Shown one piece after another: positions 24,122-33,306 of a stretch of 64,000 bases of DNA. Made by a program: the position numbers and the translations under genes. Each line of letters begins with the position of its first letter. Position 1 is the first letter of the stretch. The stretch is taken from positions 62,001-126,000 of the forward strand of contig NZ_CP177149.1 of assembly GCF_050389775.1 (NCBI RefSeq), read 5' to 3'. This DNA is from Marinibacterium sp050389775 (lineage in GTDB: Bacteria > Pseudomonadota > Alphaproteobacteria > Rhodobacterales > Rhodobacteraceae). The notes beneath the pieces are model-generated. The model saw only the letters and a list, made by a program, of their open reading frames with translations, did not search any database and was not told the origin of the DNA.

Positions 24122-25033
24122 CTAAGCCCCGATCCTCTTGATGCGGATCCCGAGCTTGCGGGCTTTGTCGACGATGTTCTCGGTGATGCCCGAACCGGGG
24201 GTGGCGATCAGACCTTGCGGCACGGTCTCGAGCATCTTGTCGTTGCGCTTGAAAGGGGCGGCCTTGCCGTGGCTTTTCCAGTCGGGCTTGAAGACCACCT
24301 GGGTGACGCCCCGAGTATCTGCCCAGCGGGCCGCGATCATTTCTGCACCTTTGGGCGTGCCACCGTGCAAGAGCACCATGTCCGGGTATTTCGCATGGGT
24401 AGCATCGAGGACGGACCAGATCAGTTCATAGGCCTGATAGTCCCCGCCCGAGAAGGCGATCCGCGTGCCTTCGGGGCAGTGCACGTCGGTCTCCTTGCGG
24501 CGCTTGGCCGATAGATAGGCCCGGCTGTCCACCACGGCGGAGGTGAGGCCGCGATGAGAGACCTTGGATCCGGTGCGGGGCAGCCAGGGCGAGCCCGTGG
24601 CGGCCGAGAAGTGGTCCACCGCCAGATCACGCATCTGCTCGAAGGCGTCGCGATGGTCCCAGAGCTTGAGCCCGATCATCTGGAGGCGCTCGAGTTCGAC
24701 CGAGGCGACCTCGGAGCCGTCCTGGATGGCCAGACTTTCCCGGACCTCGAACTCATTGTCATCGAGGAGCTTCTGGATATGGGTGAGCCGGCGATGGAAG
24801 ATCGAGGTCAGGGACCAGAGCATTTCTTCGAGATTGTCTTCCAACTGGCTGCCGGTGAGGAGGCCGATGGTCGTGTCAAAGAGCGTCGCCATGGCGAGCT
24901 CGACCTCGTCAGGCTGGGGCAGGGGGCGATGATCGGTCTCGCCGGGCCCAGGCGTTGCGCCGTGAAGTGCGAGATGGTCGAGGATGGCGGCGGTCACGCC
25001 GGTTTCCTCGGGGATGTCTGTCTGATGGGGCAT
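24122..25033 (-). CDS. DUF2493-family protein (YAcAr/SLOG-like nucleotide-binding)
   Basis: A 303-residue protein. The C-terminal 110 residues match DUF2493: GTRIAFSGGDYQAYELIWSVLD, then VLLHGGTPKGAEMIAARWAD and VFKPDWKSHGKAAPFKRND, ending VPQGLIATPGSGITENIVDKARK. This Rossmann-like fold is proposed to bind nucleotides or their derivatives. The N-terminal 190 residues are helical and specific to plasmid-borne versions. It is a regular part of the cluster with the strawberry-notch helicase and Toprim protein, possibly in DNA metabolism during transfer. A leader hairpin element lies about 85-165 nt upstream. Confidence 0.82.
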   Translation of the reverse strand: MPHQTDIPEETGVTAAILDHLALHGATPGPGETDHRPLPQPDEVELAMATLFDTTIGLLTGSQLEDNLEEMLWSLTSIFHRRLTHIQKLLDDNEFEVRESLAIQDGSEVASVELERLQMIGLKLWDHRDAFEQMRDLAVDHFSAATGSPWLPRTGSKVSHRGLTSAVVDSRAYLSAKRRKETDVHCPEGTRIAFSGGDYQAYELIWSVLDATHAKYPDMVLLHGGTPKGAEMIAARWADTRGVTQVVFKPDWKSHGKAAPFKRNDKMLETVPQGLIATPGSGITENIVDKARKLGIRIKRIGA

Positions 25034-25117
25034 TGTCTGGTTCCTCTGTTTGATCTGACCCGATTTGGATGGGGCGATACCAGGACCGGCGGCGACCGGG
25101 CCGCATCCGTCAGGATC

Positions 25118-25197
25118 GGAGCGCAGCGGAGAATGCGCCGCGGGCCGGAAAATTGCTCCCGCGAGGAATGGCCCGAAGGGGCAGGGGAATTTTCTGG
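25118..25197 (-). promoter_or_regulatory. Structured 5' leader element, family I copy 2 (upstream of DUF2493)
   Basis: Box GGAGCGCAGCGGAGA (25118-25132) matches 13 of 15 bases of copy 1. The hairpin arms CCGGAAAATT (25145-25154) and AATTTTCTGG (25188-25197) pair fully with one G-T. They enclose the core GCGAGGAATGGCCCG that is identical to copy 1. The rest of the gap 25034-25362 shows no gene. Confidence 0.6.
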
Positions 25198-25362
25198 TTC
25201 GGGGCGCATTGCTGCCCGGGCGAGGGGCACTCAGCCCCGACCCGCCGGTCCATCGCTCCCCTTGTCCAAACGGGATCAGATCGAACCGGCGGAACCTTTG
25301 CCCAGTCAGGCATCCGCGAGGAGGTTGGCGGTCGTCCCGTCCTCGATCCCCAGACCTTGCTC

Positions 25363-26379
25363 TTACATGGCCTTCAGAAGGGACTTACGCAGCGCATCCT
25401 TGCCTAATGCCCGCAGATCGTCGTTGAAATCGCCCATATTGGGCACGAGTTCACCACAGGCAATTCCAAGCGTTTCCAGTTGGTTACGCAATCTTATTGA
25501 TGCGTTACGGCCAGATTCGTCATTGTCCCGCGCGATCCAGATGCGCTTGATCCCCGGCGGCGGAATGAAGAGGCCTAGATGGCTGGCGGTGAGACAGGAG
25601 GCGAGATCGAACTCCGCGAGAGCCGTTCCGACCGAGAGGGTGTTCTCGAGCCCTTCGCCGACGATGAGATCGCTGCGAGGTGAGCCGGACCAGAAGCGGA
25701 TGGCATGGCCGTGAAGCTGCCCGAGGATCCGTTTCGGACTCTCGATCGCGGCCAGACCGCCGGTGGACGGATCGAGATAGAGCCGCGCGCAGCCGGTGAT
25801 CTGGCCCCGATTATCGGTGATCTTAGCGAGCAGGGCAGGGGCCCTTAGCGGCGGATCGGGATCGTCCTCGTCCCGCCGCAGGAAGACCCGCGGATGATAG
25901 CGCAGGGCCGGGCCAAGCCGTGTGATGCCACGCCCTTGCAGATAGCTGGCGGCCAGAGTTCCAAGAACCGGCTTTCCAGCGGCAAAGAGCTTGCGCGCCC
26001 GCGCGATGCGTTTGCTCGAGGCGGCATCTGGTTGCTCACGGGTTTGGGTGTCGCGCGGCACGGCAGGGCAGGGGGCCTCGCCGAGAAAGGACCGGGCCTC
26101 CCTCAGCGTTTCCTTCAGCGTGGCCGACCCAAGCCGTTCCTGCAGCAGGTCGATCAGGTCGCCATATTCACCCGTCGCGAAATCGGCCCAGGACCCCGCC
26201 TTGCGCCCACCCTGCGCGTGGAGCCGGATGGCGAGGCTCTGGCCCTTTGCGCCCGAAGTGTCGCCGACCTGCCAATAGTTGCCCTGCTTGCACCCCTCGG
26301 GGAAATAGTGGCGGCAGAAACTCTCGGCACGGTCTGCCAGATCGGCCGAGAGGTCCGCAATACTGCGCCGCGCGCTCAT
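25363..26379 (-). CDS. Toprim-domain protein (primase-like)
   Basis: A 338-residue protein with an N-terminal DNA-primase-like region (about 1-100: RHYFPEGCKQGNYWQVGD and GSWADFATGEYGDLIDLL). A C-terminal Toprim domain shows the catalytic glutamate in LIVGEGLENTLSVG and the metal-binding DND in RIWIARDNDESGR. Toprim proteins act in primer synthesis or DNA strand handling, so a role in plasmid replication or transfer is likely. ATG 26379 overlaps the stop of the strawberry-notch gene (ATGA), giving translational coupling and linking the two functionally. The frame is open further upstream but inside the other gene. Confidence 0.85.
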   Translation of the reverse strand: MSARRSIADLSADLADRAESFCRHYFPEGCKQGNYWQVGDTSGAKGQSLAIRLHAQGGRKAGSWADFATGEYGDLIDLLQERLGSATLKETLREARSFLGEAPCPAVPRDTQTREQPDAASSKRIARARKLFAAGKPVLGTLAASYLQGRGITRLGPALRYHPRVFLRRDEDDPDPPLRAPALLAKITDNRGQITGCARLYLDPSTGGLAAIESPKRILGQLHGHAIRFWSGSPRSDLIVGEGLENTLSVGTALAEFDLASCLTASHLGLFIPPPGIKRIWIARDNDESGRNASIRLRNQLETLGIACGELVPNMGDFNDDLRALGKDALRKSLLKAM

Positions 26380-29300
26380 GCGGCAGCATCCGCAGCGCTG
26401 GCACCAACCGGATGTTCGGCGAGCACGCGCGCCAGCACACCGGTGCCATCCACCGGGATGAACACCCGCGTCTTCCACTGGATCACCTCGGTGAAGCAGC
26501 CCAAGGCTTTCAGTCCCGGCAGAGCCGCGCCCGACGCGCCGATGAGCTCGAGCCTCGGCTGGCCCATGACCAATGAGCGGCGCAGCTGGTAGCCGCCGAG
26601 CAGGCTCAAGGTCGTCCTGGCCTCCATCACCGCGGCGAAGACCTCCTGAGGCGACATCTCGATCTGACAGTCGAGGCCGAGCCGCGCGTAGACGTTCAGA
26701 AGCTGCTCCTGGCTGACCAGACGGCCGATGGCGCGTTCCCCATCCTCGGTCTGCAGCCGATAGATGCGCATGTTATCGGCGGGCAGCCGGTCCCAGATCG
26801 GCAGGAGGAGGCCGCAGATCAGAGTGATTTTCGATGTAGTGAACTCCGGCACCGCCTCGACCTCGGCCTGCCAAAGCTGTTCGAACATCGCATCATCGGT
26901 CTCTTCCCAGTGTGATTTCGAAAACTCGGTGAGGGCGAGGATCTCGGTAGCCATGGGCCGCAGGAGCTTCACCCGAAGGACCGGCACGCCGCCCTCATCC
27001 ATGAAGGCCGGTGCCTTCACCATCAGCGCGGCACGTTTGGAAGTCTTGTTCCAGCACAGCGTCGCGCCCTTGTTATCCGCGCAGATCGCTTTGACCCGAG
27101 TAAGGGTCAGCGGATCGTTGCGATCGATACGCTCGACGGTCAGGGCGGTTGCCGTCGCACCCGTCGCCTCGTGCTCGAAGATGACCTTGCGGTCGACAAT
27201 TTCGAATTTTTCCGCGCGCAGGGTTTCGAGACCGACATCCAGCGTGCCTGCCTGGCGCGCATCCTCAATGATGGCCGAAAGGAACCCGCCGAAGGCCTCG
27301 AAGATCGCGTCCTGCATGTCGATGCGGAGCGCGAGGCAGCGGTTCAGGAACTGCTGGATTGGCGGAAGGTTCTCCTTCATCGTGCCATCCGCCTCATCGA
27401 GCGTCAGCCCGGTCATCTCCTGGAACTTCGCGTAGGAGCAAGCCTCGATCTTGCCCGCACGCAGCTTGTAGAAGAACTGCCGCAGCGCAACCCGCGCGTA
27501 GGGGCTTTCCAGATTGTCCTCGGCGCGGAACATGTTCTGACCGCCGGTCTCGCGCTGCCCCTTGGTGATCGCCCCGAGCGTGTCGAGGCGGCGCGCGATG
27601 GTGGAGAGGAACCGCTTCTCGCCCTTCACATTGGTCGCGACGGGGCGGAAGAGCGGCGGTTGCGCCTGGTTGGTGCGATTGGTGCGCCCCAGCCCCTGGA
27701 TCGCATTGTCGGCCTTCCAGCCGGGCTCCAGCAGGTAATGCACCCGGAGACGCTGGTTCTTGGCCCCCAGATCGGCGTGATAGCTGCGCCCCGTGCCACC
27801 CGCATCAGAGAAAACCAAGATGCGCTTGGCATCATCCATGAAGGCCTGGGTTTCTCCAAGGTTGGAGGAGGCGGGCCGGTTCTCGACCTTGAGCCGCCCC
27901 TCGCGCGTCTTCACGATGCGCCGCTTGCGCCCGGTGACCTCGGCGACGGCATCGCCCCCGAAATGCCAGAGGATCTGGTCCAGCGCGCCCTGCACCGGGG
28001 CGAGGGCACCAAGATGCTCGACCAGATCGTCGCGCCGCCGCTCCGCCTCGCGGCAGATGATCGGGTTGCCGTCACCATCGAGTGCCGGGCGAGAGCGCAG
28101 ATCGCCATTCTCGTCGGTGTAGGGTTCGAAAAGCTGCGTCGGGAAGCTGTGCATCAAATACTCCATGACCGCCTCCCGCGGCGTAAAGTCGACCTGAAGA
28201 TCGTCCCATTCCGAGGGCGGGATGTCTTCGAGACGGCGTTCCATCACCGCCTCGCTGGTCGAGACCACCTGGATCACCGCCGAATGGCCCGCCGCCAGGT
28301 TCGCTTCGATCGAGCGGATGAGCGAGGGGCACTTCATGGCGGTGATGAGATGGCTAAAGAAGCGCTGCTTGTTGCTCTCGAAGGCCGAACGCGCGGCGGA
28401 TTTCGCCTGGGCGTTCAAGGTGCCCGTCTCAGAGGAAATGCCCGAGGCCTGAAGGGCGGCCTCGAGGTTATTGTGGATGATTTGATAGGCATCGGCGTAG
28501 CTGTCGTAGATCGCGACTTGGGCGGGCATCAGCTCATGCACCAGCATCTCGTATTCGACTCCGGCATAGGAAAGCGAGCGCGCAAGATAGAGCCCAAGCG
28601 CCTTCAGGTCGCGCGAGATCATCTCCATTGCGGCAATGCCCCCGGCCTCCATCGCGGCGACAAACTCGGCTCGCGTCACGAAGGGGAAATCGCCGGTGCC
28701 CCAAAGCCCGAGACGCGAGGCATAGGCAAGATTGCCGACGACCGTCGCCCCGGTGGCCGAGACGTAGAGGACACGGGCATCAGGAACCGCGTTCTGCAGT
28801 GCGAGGCCGGCGAGACCTTGCTGGGAAGCCTTCTTTTCGCCGCGGTCGGACTGTTCGCCGGCGGCGTTCGCCATGGCGTGGCTTTCATCAAAAGCGATGA
28901 CCCCGTCGAAGCCTTCCCCGAGCCAGGATGTGACCTGATCGAGGCGGGAGGCTTTGCCCTCGCGCTCAGTGGAGCGCAGCGTGGCATAGGTGACGAAGAG
29001 GATACCCTCGGGAAGCCGGATCTCGCTGCCCTGGCGGAATTTCGAGAGCGGCACGATATCGCTTTCGCGCCCCCCGAGCGCCATCCAGTCGCGACGCGCA
29101 TCCTCGATCAGCTTGTCGCTTTTTGACACCCAGACCGCGCGCCGACGCCCCTGCAGCCAGTTGTCGAGGATGATGCCCGCAACCTGCCGCCCCTTGCCGC
29201 AGCCAGTGCCATCGCCCAGAAACCAGCCCTTGCGCAGCCGGAAGGCGCCTTCGTCACCCTCAGCCGCCGCCATCAGCTGGCCTTCGATCTCGCCGCGCTT

Positions 29301-30773
29301 GAACCAGCCTTTCAAGTGGACCTCATGCGCATTACCCGCATAAACGACGCTTTCGAGCTGGGGCGCTGACAGTAGGCCGTCCGCGACGAGGCTCTTCGGC
29401 AGAACGGGACGGTAGCTCGGCACGGGCGGCGGCACCGAGGCCATGGCCGCGGATTGCACCAGCGCGGTTGGGTGTTCTGCCGCGCCATCGATCTGGATCG
29501 CCTGCAGGTCGTAAGCCTCATAGACCGTGTCCTGCAGCGTGCCCTCTGGTTGGCTCCAGTCTTTCGGCAGGTAGTCGAGACGGGCTGTTTCGATGTCATC
29601 GAACGGGTGCTTCGCGCGTTCTTCGGCGAGGGCACGGGTTTCCTTGCGGGCGGTATTTCGCAGGGCGTGCAGGTTCGTACGCGTCGGGCCGGACGGAACC
29701 GACAACGCCGAACTTGTAGGGCAGGGCGGGGGGCTCCGGCGCTCCGGGCAATGGGTCAGAACTGACGCGAGGAGATCGGCCGTTGTTGCGCAAATCGGAT
29801 GATAGACGGCCTCGATATTGCCCGGCGTTGTCTCTTGGTGGCCAGCCGGGCGTTTGTCGATCACCGTGAGCCGAGTGTCGATCGTGGTGCCATGACGCGC
29901 AAAGACCTTGCCGTCGATGGAGGCGGAAAACACGACATCGGCGCTTTGGCCGATACGCTGAAACGTCGACTGGAAGGATTTCGTGGAGGGACGAAAGCTT
30001 TCGCCGGTGATGACGACAAGACGTCCGCCCGGCGCGAGGCGCGCGAGGGCGGACAGAACGTGCTGGCTGGTGGCCTGCCGGAACTTACTCTCGACATGGT
30101 TGGCCGCTGAAAACGGCGGGTTCATCACGATTACCGAGGGCGAGATCGACCGGTCGAGGCGGTCGTCGATCGCCGCGGCATCGTGATCAGACAGGACAGC
30201 CTCCGGGAACAGATGTCCCAGCAAGGCCCGGCGGGAGTCGGCGAGTTCATTCAGCGCCAGTCGAGCGCCTGCAATCCGCGCGAAACCCGCCAACATGCCG
30301 GTTCCGGCCGAGGGCTCGAGCACCAGGTCGTCATCCCGAAACCCCGTCGCCTGGGCCACGCTGGCCGCAAGGGGCAGAGGGGTCGAGAATTGTTGCAGAC
30401 GGACGCTGTCTTCGGAGCGCCGCGTGTGGGAGGGGGCCAGCCCTGCGAGGCGCTCGATCATGGTGAGGAAGGCCTGTGGTGAGGCGGCCTGGCGCTGCAT
30501 CAATGCGCCGTAGCGCGAAAGCATCAGGATCTGCGCGACTTCTGCCGCTTCGTAGGCGTCCTTCCAGACCCAGGCACCGCTGGTGTCGCTGGCGCCGAAG
30601 GCATCTTCCATGGCGGCGCGAAGGGCGGCAGCGTCGATGGACCTGCCCGCCTCGAACAAGGGCACAAGGATTTTCGCAGCCTGCATCAGGTTGTGGGCGA
30701 AGCGCGAGGCATCCGGCAGAACAGAGGCCTCGACCTCGGGCGCAAGGGGGACGGAATGGGGGTGAGCGTTCAT
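26376..30773 (-). CDS. Strawberry-notch-type helicase with N-terminal methyltransferase domain
   Basis: A 1465-residue multidomain protein. The N-terminal part has a DNA-methyltransferase fold with the SAM motif LEPSAGTGMLAGFA and the catalytic motif VMNPPF (about 145-260). The middle is a superfamily 2 NTPase of the strawberry-notch type: Walker A in GDGTGCGKGR, DESH box in AFDESHAMAN, then LYVSATGA. The C-terminal helicase part contains SDAGGTGRSYHAD and IQGLGRTNRTNQAQP. Such proteins are found on plasmids and phages and probably remodel or modify DNA, with possible anti-restriction function. ATG 30773 is chosen for its GGAGA site and conserved N-terminus. It is coupled to the Toprim gene downstream, and a 9-bp hairpin lies 55 nt upstream. 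Confidence 0.88.
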   Translation of the reverse strand: MNAHPHSVPLAPEVEASVLPDASRFAHNLMQAAKILVPLFEAGRSIDAAALRAAMEDAFGASDTSGAWVWKDAYEAAEVAQILMLSRYGALMQRQAASPQAFLTMIERLAGLAPSHTRRSEDSVRLQQFSTPLPLAASVAQATGFRDDDLVLEPSAGTGMLAGFARIAGARLALNELADSRRALLGHLFPEAVLSDHDAAAIDDRLDRSISPSVIVMNPPFSAANHVESKFRQATSQHVLSALARLAPGGRLVVITGESFRPSTKSFQSTFQRIGQSADVVFSASIDGKVFARHGTTIDTRLTVIDKRPAGHQETTPGNIEAVYHPICATTADLLASVLTHCPERRSPPPCPTSSALSVPSGPTRTNLHALRNTARKETRALAEERAKHPFDDIETARLDYLPKDWSQPEGTLQDTVYEAYDLQAIQIDGAAEHPTALVQSAAMASVPPPVPSYRPVLPKSLVADGLLSAPQLESVVYAGNAHEVHLKGWFKRGEIEGQLMAAAEGDEGAFRLRKGWFLGDGTGCGKGRQVAGIILDNWLQGRRRAVWVSKSDKLIEDARRDWMALGGRESDIVPLSKFRQGSEIRLPEGILFVTYATLRSTEREGKASRLDQVTSWLGEGFDGVIAFDESHAMANAAGEQSDRGEKKASQQGLAGLALQNAVPDARVLYVSATGATVVGNLAYASRLGLWGTGDFPFVTRAEFVAAMEAGGIAAMEMISRDLKALGLYLARSLSYAGVEYEMLVHELMPAQVAIYDSYADAYQIIHNNLEAALQASGISSETGTLNAQAKSAARSAFESNKQRFFSHLITAMKCPSLIRSIEANLAAGHSAVIQVVSTSEAVMERRLEDIPPSEWDDLQVDFTPREAVMEYLMHSFPTQLFEPYTDENGDLRSRPALDGDGNPIICREAERRRDDLVEHLGALAPVQGALDQILWHFGGDAVAEVTGRKRRIVKTREGRLKVENRPASSNLGETQAFMDDAKRILVFSDAGGTGRSYHADLGAKNQRLRVHYLLEPGWKADNAIQGLGRTNRTNQAQPPLFRPVATNVKGEKRFLSTIARRLDTLGAITKGQRETGGQNMFRAEDNLESPYARVALRQFFYKLRAGKIEACSYAKFQEMTGLTLDEADGTMKENLPPIQQFLNRCLALRIDMQDAIFEAFGGFLSAIIEDARQAGTLDVGLETLRAEKFEIVDRKVIFEHEATGATATALTVERIDRNDPLTLTRVKAICADNKGATLCWNKTSKRAALMVKAPAFMDEGGVPVLRVKLLRPMATEILALTEFSKSHWEETDDAMFEQLWQAEVEAVPEFTTSKITLICGLLLPIWDRLPADNMRIYRLQTEDGERAIGRLVSQEQLLNVYARLGLDCQIEMSPQEVFAAVMEARTTLSLLGGYQLRRSLVMGQPRLELIGASGAALPGLKALGCFTEVIQWKTRVFIPVDGTGVLARVLAEHPVGASAADAAA

Positions 30774-30827
30774 CGGCAATCTCCAGGGTTGAGGGTTGGC
30801 CCCAAGCCCCGCGCGCACTCTCTCACC

Positions 30828-30848
30828 CGGGAGGGGTCACCCCTCCCG
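30828..30848 (-). promoter_or_regulatory. Leader hairpin upstream of the strawberry-notch gene
   Basis: CGGGAGGGG (30828-30836) and CCCCTCCCG (30840-30848) form a perfect 9-bp stem with loop TCA, 55 nt before the start codon. ACTCTCTC lies beside it (30817-30824), as it does beside the ParB-like leader. A second small palindrome CCCCAGAATCTGGGG is at 30907-30921. The remainder of the 30774-31287 gap shows no gene. Confidence 0.5.
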
Positions 30849-31078
30849 CCCTGCCTCTTGCTCTTTCTTGGGAGTGCTGAACTCCGTCCCGGCAGCGGAA
30901 AGTTATCCCCAGAATCTGGGGATGGGGCTGTGGGTGCTGCCGCGTAAGCCCTTGTCAGCTTGAGGCATTGCCAGCTCGCCTAAGTCTTGGGTGGTTTGCG
31001 CCCTGTGCATCCGAAACGGGCACGTCGTCGACCGCTCGGTAGCCGTACGCACCCGGACAACCTTCAGGACGAGCTCTG

Positions 31079-31116
31079 AAAAAGAAAAAGGCGGCATCCG
31101 GGAGGAGGTGGATGCC
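31079..31116 (-). terminator. Rho-independent terminator of the 31.3-33 kb minus-strand genes
   Basis: On the minus strand GGCATCC (31116-31110) pairs with GGATGCC (31099-31093) across a 10-nt loop, followed by a T-rich tract complementary to 31079-31089. It lies about 170 nt after the stop of the gene at 31288. Confidence 0.7.
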
Positions 31117-31287
31117 TCCGTTTAGCTTAGATCGGCTCAGGGAGGAGGAGAGAACCGATCTCAACTTCAAAATAGTGGCTATGCTGCAGCCGCACAATAG
31201 GCAGGCCATAATTTTTCTGCATTGCAGCAATGCGAGACCAATTGGGATTGCAGCAAGAAAGGGAGCGTTTGCCACCTGTGCCGGTTG

Positions 31288-31923
31288 CTAAGGGTGAGCC
31301 TGCGCTTGAGCGGCAGCGGACTGGGGTATTTGACCAGGCGACCGTACTGGCACAGCCTGTCGCGCCTCGGGCAAACAGCCCGTCTCATAGTCGCCAACGA
31401 ATCCCCAGCAGGCGTCGATCTCCTCGCCATCCTGCTCAATGACATAGCCATAGACCCGACCGCCGAGGTAGGCATCATAGCTGACGATTTCGCCCCGCAG
31501 GATGTCTTCAGCCTTTTCGCGCAGCGCCTTGGTGACGCGTTTCACACCGAACTCCTCCCGGACCGCTTCGAGCGTCGCGTAGACGATGCCGACCTGGCCG
31601 GAGTCCCACGGGCAATGAAACCCGATGGTGTTCATCGCGAGGCCAGAGTGATCATAGAGAAAGACGGGCAGCAGGATCGCATTGCGCTCCGCACGGTCGA
31701 GCAACTGTACCAACGAGAGATTACTTTGATCCGAAACATCGGCGAGGTCGCGCAGGAACGCCTTAGGGCTGTCGAACTGGTGGCAGTCGCCAAGCCGGTA
31801 TCTCCGATGCCAACAGATCAGCGTGCCGAGGTTGCACCACTCACGCGGGCTTTCAGCATCGGGGTCGTGGTAGATCTTGATGACGTGGCCTTGGTAGGCC
31901 TCCTCGTAGATAGGGTCTTGCAT
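31288..31923 (-). CDS. Hypothetical plasmid-backbone protein
   Basis: A 211-residue protein with no family I can name. The N-terminus reads EAYQGHVIKIYHDPDAESPREWCNLGTLICWHRRYRLGD, rich in aromatic and charged residues, and the centre holds LLPVFLYDHSGLAMNT and PWDSGQVGIVYATLEAVREEFG. Its C-terminal 30 residues are Pro/Ala/Gln-rich and likely disordered. The YDHSG and DSGQVG segments recur in proteins of this kind on plasmids of Rhodobacterales, but their role is unknown. It is the last gene before the terminator at 31079-31116, and a long-armed inverted repeat lies 23 nt upstream of its start. Confidence 0.75.
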   Translation of the reverse strand: MQDPIYEEAYQGHVIKIYHDPDAESPREWCNLGTLICWHRRYRLGDCHQFDSPKAFLRDLADVSDQSNLSLVQLLDRAERNAILLPVFLYDHSGLAMNTIGFHCPWDSGQVGIVYATLEAVREEFGVKRVTKALREKAEDILRGEIVSYDAYLGGRVYGYVIEQDGEEIDACWGFVGDYETGCLPEARQAVPVRSPGQIPQSAAAQAQAHP

Positions 31924-31945
31924 ATCGATGTCCTTTCTAGAAACG

Positions 31946-31988
31946 CAATCGACCCGCCGAGCCGGTTGTGGCGCGAACGGGTCGATTG
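31946..31988 (-). promoter_or_regulatory. Inverted repeat in the leader of the 211-aa gene
   Basis: CAATCGACCCG (31946-31956) and CGGGTCGATTG (31978-31988) are perfect 11-bp inverse repeats around a 21-nt loop. They start 23 nt upstream of the start codon at 31923. A leader hairpin or operator are both possible. Confidence 0.5.
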
Positions 31989-32028
31989 GGACGTGGTCAG
32001 GTGGTTGATGCTTTTGCCGACTGGCGGA

Positions 32029-32505
32029 TCAGGCGGCGGCGCGGTTCTGGCGATGCTGGACGTGCTCGACAGAGACTTTCAGGAGCCAATCCTCGAAACC
32101 GAGAATGGTTTGGTGAGTGGCAACTGCCTCGATCCAGACGGCGCGTGGATCGCTGCCAATCTGCGTCGGGTCGTTGTCGATCCGCCCATTGGCCATCCAC
32201 GACTCCGGCTGAATGCGCCCCAACCAGTCGGCCAGCGACGGGATACGTCCCTGGCAGTCCTCGCGCACATGCTGCTCGCCAATCCAGCGGATCGGAACGA
32301 CCCGACCCGCGCTGTTGATCAGGCTGCGGCCAAACAGCCGCTCGGCCTCGAAGATCCCGAGCGTGTGATGCCGGTGTGCGCGATGGGTAAAGATCGCGAG
32401 GTGTTCCTTGGACGCATCGAACCAGTCATGCACATGTTGGTAATCTTCAGGCACACCGCCGAATTTTCGGGCCGAGCTTTCAGCGTGATGGAGGGGATGT
32501 GCCAT
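32029..32505 (-). CDS. DUF6915-family protein
   Basis: A 158-residue protein matching DUF6915: it begins MAHPLHHAESSARKFGG and continues with DYQHVHDWFDASKEHLAIFTHRAHRHH, then RWIGEQHVREDCQGRIPSLADWL and WIEAV. Conserved histidines and acidic residues (HDW, HRAHRHH, EQH, ED) suggest a metal site, but no activity is known to me. ATG 32505 is the family start; the open frame continues upstream into the previous gene. It follows the DUF6878 gene with 1 nt between stop and start, so the two are co-translated. The family occurs on plasmids, phages and islands. Confidence 0.8.
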   Translation of the reverse strand: MAHPLHHAESSARKFGGVPEDYQHVHDWFDASKEHLAIFTHRAHRHHTLGIFEAERLFGRSLINSAGRVVPIRWIGEQHVREDCQGRIPSLADWLGRIQPESWMANGRIDNDPTQIGSDPRAVWIEAVATHQTILGFEDWLLKVSVEHVQHRQNRAAA

Positions 32506-32506
32506 G

Positions 32507-32890
32507 TCAGAGCCCCTCGTGTTCGGTGGTCTCAGACGCGATATAGCGGTTCGAGTGGCTGACATCGATCTTGTCCGCCTCCAGTGACCAGGTCAGCTCG
32601 CCATAGCCACCTTCGTTGTTCTCGAAACCGGGGCTCAGCGCATAGGCGAAGTCCCAGCCGAAGTCTTCGACGCGGCGCCGCTGCTCATCTGTCAGGGTGG
32701 CCGTATCAGGGGTCACAATGACATCCTCGACATTGCCGGAATCGCCGTAGCCTTCATATTGCACCTTGAGGCCGGTCACGCCGAGGGCGCGCAGCTCGGT
32801 GAGAAGTGCCGCGCGGGCAATTACCCGCTGCTCGGCAGCGCGTCTCTGGGACTCGAGCATCTGCGCGTAGAAATCTGGTGTTTGTTTCAT
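32507..32890 (-). CDS. DUF6878-family protein
   Basis: A 127-residue protein. The N-terminal helix (about 5-45) carries many Arg/Ala/Glu residues, and the rest reads GLKVQYEGYGDSGNVEDV, then RRVEDFGWDFAYALSPGFENNEGGYGELTW and DKIDVSHSNRY, which match DUF6878. Function is unknown; the acidic Gly-rich loops could bind metal or imitate nucleic acid. ATG 32890 is chosen from the family-like N-terminus MKQTPDFYAQ. A hairpin at 32920-32945 precedes the start by 30 nt. It forms a tight pair with the DUF6915 gene. Confidence 0.78.
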   Translation of the reverse strand: MKQTPDFYAQMLESQRRAAEQRVIARAALLTELRALGVTGLKVQYEGYGDSGNVEDVIVTPDTATLTDEQRRRVEDFGWDFAYALSPGFENNEGGYGELTWSLEADKIDVSHSNRYIASETTEHEGL

Positions 32891-32919
32891 GTCTTCGATC
32901 CTGGAAAAGTGGAAGGGGA

Positions 32920-32945
32920 GGGTGGCCATCGATCAAGGGCCACCC
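32920..32945 (-). promoter_or_regulatory. Leader hairpin upstream of DUF6878
   Basis: GGGTGGCC (32920-32927) and GGCCACCC (32938-32945) form a perfect 8-bp stem with a 10-nt loop. The stem begins 30 nt upstream of the start codon at 32890. Confidence 0.5.
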
Positions 32946-32962
32946 ATGTCACATGCTTGCGC

Positions 32963-33259
32963 TCAACGGGCCGCGTCACCGCACGCGGTCCCGGTGCGGT
33001 CCTCGAGGTTGAAGTAAAGCTCCGCCGTCGCCTTTGCGAAGCCGGGTGGCTTGCGTGGGGCCAGGCAGCGCACTGCAGCACGGCAGCTCGCGCCATGTTC
33101 CATCGCGAACTGCGTCACCTGGTTGATCAGGTCATCCATCCCCGCGGCCTGGATGCGCCTATGCGGATAGGTCTCCATCATCTGAAACTTGGTGACGATA
33201 AAGGCCCCGTCGCGGTGGGCGGGATGCAGCGTGATCTCGTAGTCGATCGGTTTAGCCAT
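32963..33259 (-). CDS. Small hypothetical plasmid-backbone protein
   Basis: A 98-residue protein starting MAKPIDYEITLHPAHRDGAFIVTKFQ. It has a beta-alpha pattern, a conserved-looking HGASCRAAVRCL segment with two cysteines, and a C-terminal LYFNLEDRTG. No family is recognised. It lies between DUF3768 and DUF6878, each with its own leader hairpin. The family II leader element begins 48 nt upstream of its start. Codon use and spacing support a real gene. Confidence 0.7.
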   Translation of the reverse strand: MAKPIDYEITLHPAHRDGAFIVTKFQMMETYPHRRIQAAGMDDLINQVTQFAMEHGASCRAAVRCLAPRKPPGFAKATAELYFNLEDRTGTACGDAAR

Positions 33260-33306
33260 GTCTGTTCTCCTGCGGCGGGCAGGATGCGATCATCGCGACC
33301 CCGGGG

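Noticed and set aside
27171..29126. 651-codon plus-strand open frame
   Set aside because: It lies fully inside the strawberry-notch gene on the opposite strand; GC-rich codon bias makes long antisense frames. Its translation has no motifs while the minus strand has complete ATPase and helicase motifs.
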